Assembly: GCA_023489425.1 (NCBI GenBank)
Contig: JAMDCG010000008.1
Coordinates: 1 to 50,966, forward strand
Source of the DNA: Thermoplasmatota archaeon
Lineage (GTDB): Archaea; Thermoplasmatota; Thermoplasmata; Thermoplasmatales; Thermoplasmataceae
Length of the DNA stretch: 50,966 bases
Reading direction: 5' to 3'
Under the pieces are notes generated by a model. That model was not told the origin of the DNA and did no database searches. It was given only the letters and a program-made list of their open reading frames with translations. Numbering within the stretch: position 1 is the stretch's first letter; each line of letters begins with the position of its first letter. Of the stretch, positions 50,619 to 50,966 are shown one piece after another. The position numbers were made by a program, and so were the translations under genes.

Positions 50619-50966
50619 ATCGAAATTATTTTTAGGATATAGTTAAGGTATTGTAATAGTATAAGAAGCTACAGTAAAGCTTCATTGTCCGATAAAATGA
50701 AAAAGTGTCAAAAGCATATGACAAATTATTATTTAGTCCACATTCAAATAAGTTTTATGCGTACTTGGCAATTATATCTGAGGAATAGAGCTTGGTTTTG
50801 CTTGAGAAACAAAAGGCTCGATGGCAATCTGCCTTCTAAGTAATCAGGGCACAAGTGTTGAAGATCAACATGTTTCATTCAAAGATTTGAATGAACGAGT
50901 ATATTAATTCTCTTCAATTCTATAGTGTGTTGCACAATTCAATACGCATAGGTCATCCTCCTCATT
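50619..50966. other. Non-coding end of window with possible small remnant
   Basis: No intact gene. A 28-residue frame from ATG 50821 (MAICLLSNQGTSVEDQHVS) may be a remnant or chance. It contains the inverted repeat listed next. Confidence 0.3.
50874..50895. repeat. 22-bp inverted repeat
   Basis: TTCATTCAAA and TTTGAATGAA separated by GA form a perfect hairpin-capable repeat about 255 bases after the nucleotidyltransferase gene. It lacks the T-run of a usual terminator here. Confidence 0.5.

Noticed and set aside
50821..50907. 28-residue frame at the right end as a gene
   Set aside because: Too short, no promoter or ribosome-binding site, and no recognisable motif; treated as possible remnant only.
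1..50966. CRISPR arrays, rRNA, tRNA and complete insertion sequences
   Set aside because: I found no regularly spaced repeats, no rRNA-like stretch, no tRNA cloverleaf and no intact DDE or HUH transposase in this window by reading; a tRNAscan or CRISPR finder run would settle it.

Overview
The window reads as a chromosome segment of a Thermoplasmatales-type euryarchaeon (a relative of Thermoplasma, Ferroplasma or Cuniculiplasma; I cannot fix the genus). The evidence is the archaeal gene content (exosome Rrp4/Rrp41/Rrp42, RpoP, RpoF, L37Ae, L21e, Pus10, TiaS, Trm5, fibrillarin, aEF-1beta, ApgM, Hel308), low GC, strong preference for AGA/AGG arginine codons, T-run terminators, and many first genes whose start codon lies about 20-30 bases after a TATA box, so that their mRNAs should be leaderless. 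I see no tRNA, rRNA or CRISPR array.

Layout. 0.2-5.8 kb: a ten-gene plus-strand RNA-metabolism and translation operon (rrp4-rrp41-rrp42-L37Ae-rpoP-pus10-L21e-rpoF-DUF655-ksgA). 5.8-18.6 kb: a looser region of single or paired genes: a 34-residue zinc ribbon, an SPFH protein, an isochorismatase-like protein whose nucleophile Cys is replaced by Glu, two P-loop kinases (one just beyond, at 18.7 kb), an aldehyde dehydrogenase, an AlsS-like ThDP enzyme, a DMT permease, a CWC cysteine-rich miniprotein, two tandem paralogous membrane proteins, a TauE/DUF1634 pair and a GltD-like flavoprotein. 19.3-22.3 kb: minus-strand serS, an ABM-domain protein, a CBS/zinc-ribbon protein and a membrane protein. 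22.4-28.6 kb: a tight minus-strand operon hel308-trm5-uppS-tiaS-fap7-like-pgsA-like. 28.6-30.8 kb: poorly conserved material, including a secreted-protein gene split by one in-frame TAA and two unknown minus-strand frames. 31-34 kb: arfC-ahcY-apgM operon. 34.1-37.1 kb: minus-strand Zn-ribbon/aEF-1beta/glycosyltransferase/glmM. 37.2-45.6 kb: an unknown gene with flpA, then alaS, an S2P-like pseudoprotease, an NAD-kinase-like protein and DUF2070. 45.5-47.6 kb: aroC and mscS on the minus strand.

The right end (about 47.7-51 kb) looks accessory. A two-gene, translationally coupled cassette encodes (i) a protein combining a PD-(D/E)XK nuclease-like domain, a winged helix and an AbiEi-like C-terminal region and (ii) an AbiEii-like nucleotidyltransferase. 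It is preceded by a perfect 38-bp palindrome and a perfect 16-bp palindrome at the predicted transcription start, and lies divergent to a gene whose product resembles the N-terminus of IS1634-type transposases fused to a helical/winged-helix-like tail. CGN arginine codons are clearly commoner here. This AbiE-like (type IV toxin-antitoxin-like) module is my best candidate for an unusual defence or stability system. The S2P-like protein that has lost its HExxH histidines is the second most interesting item.
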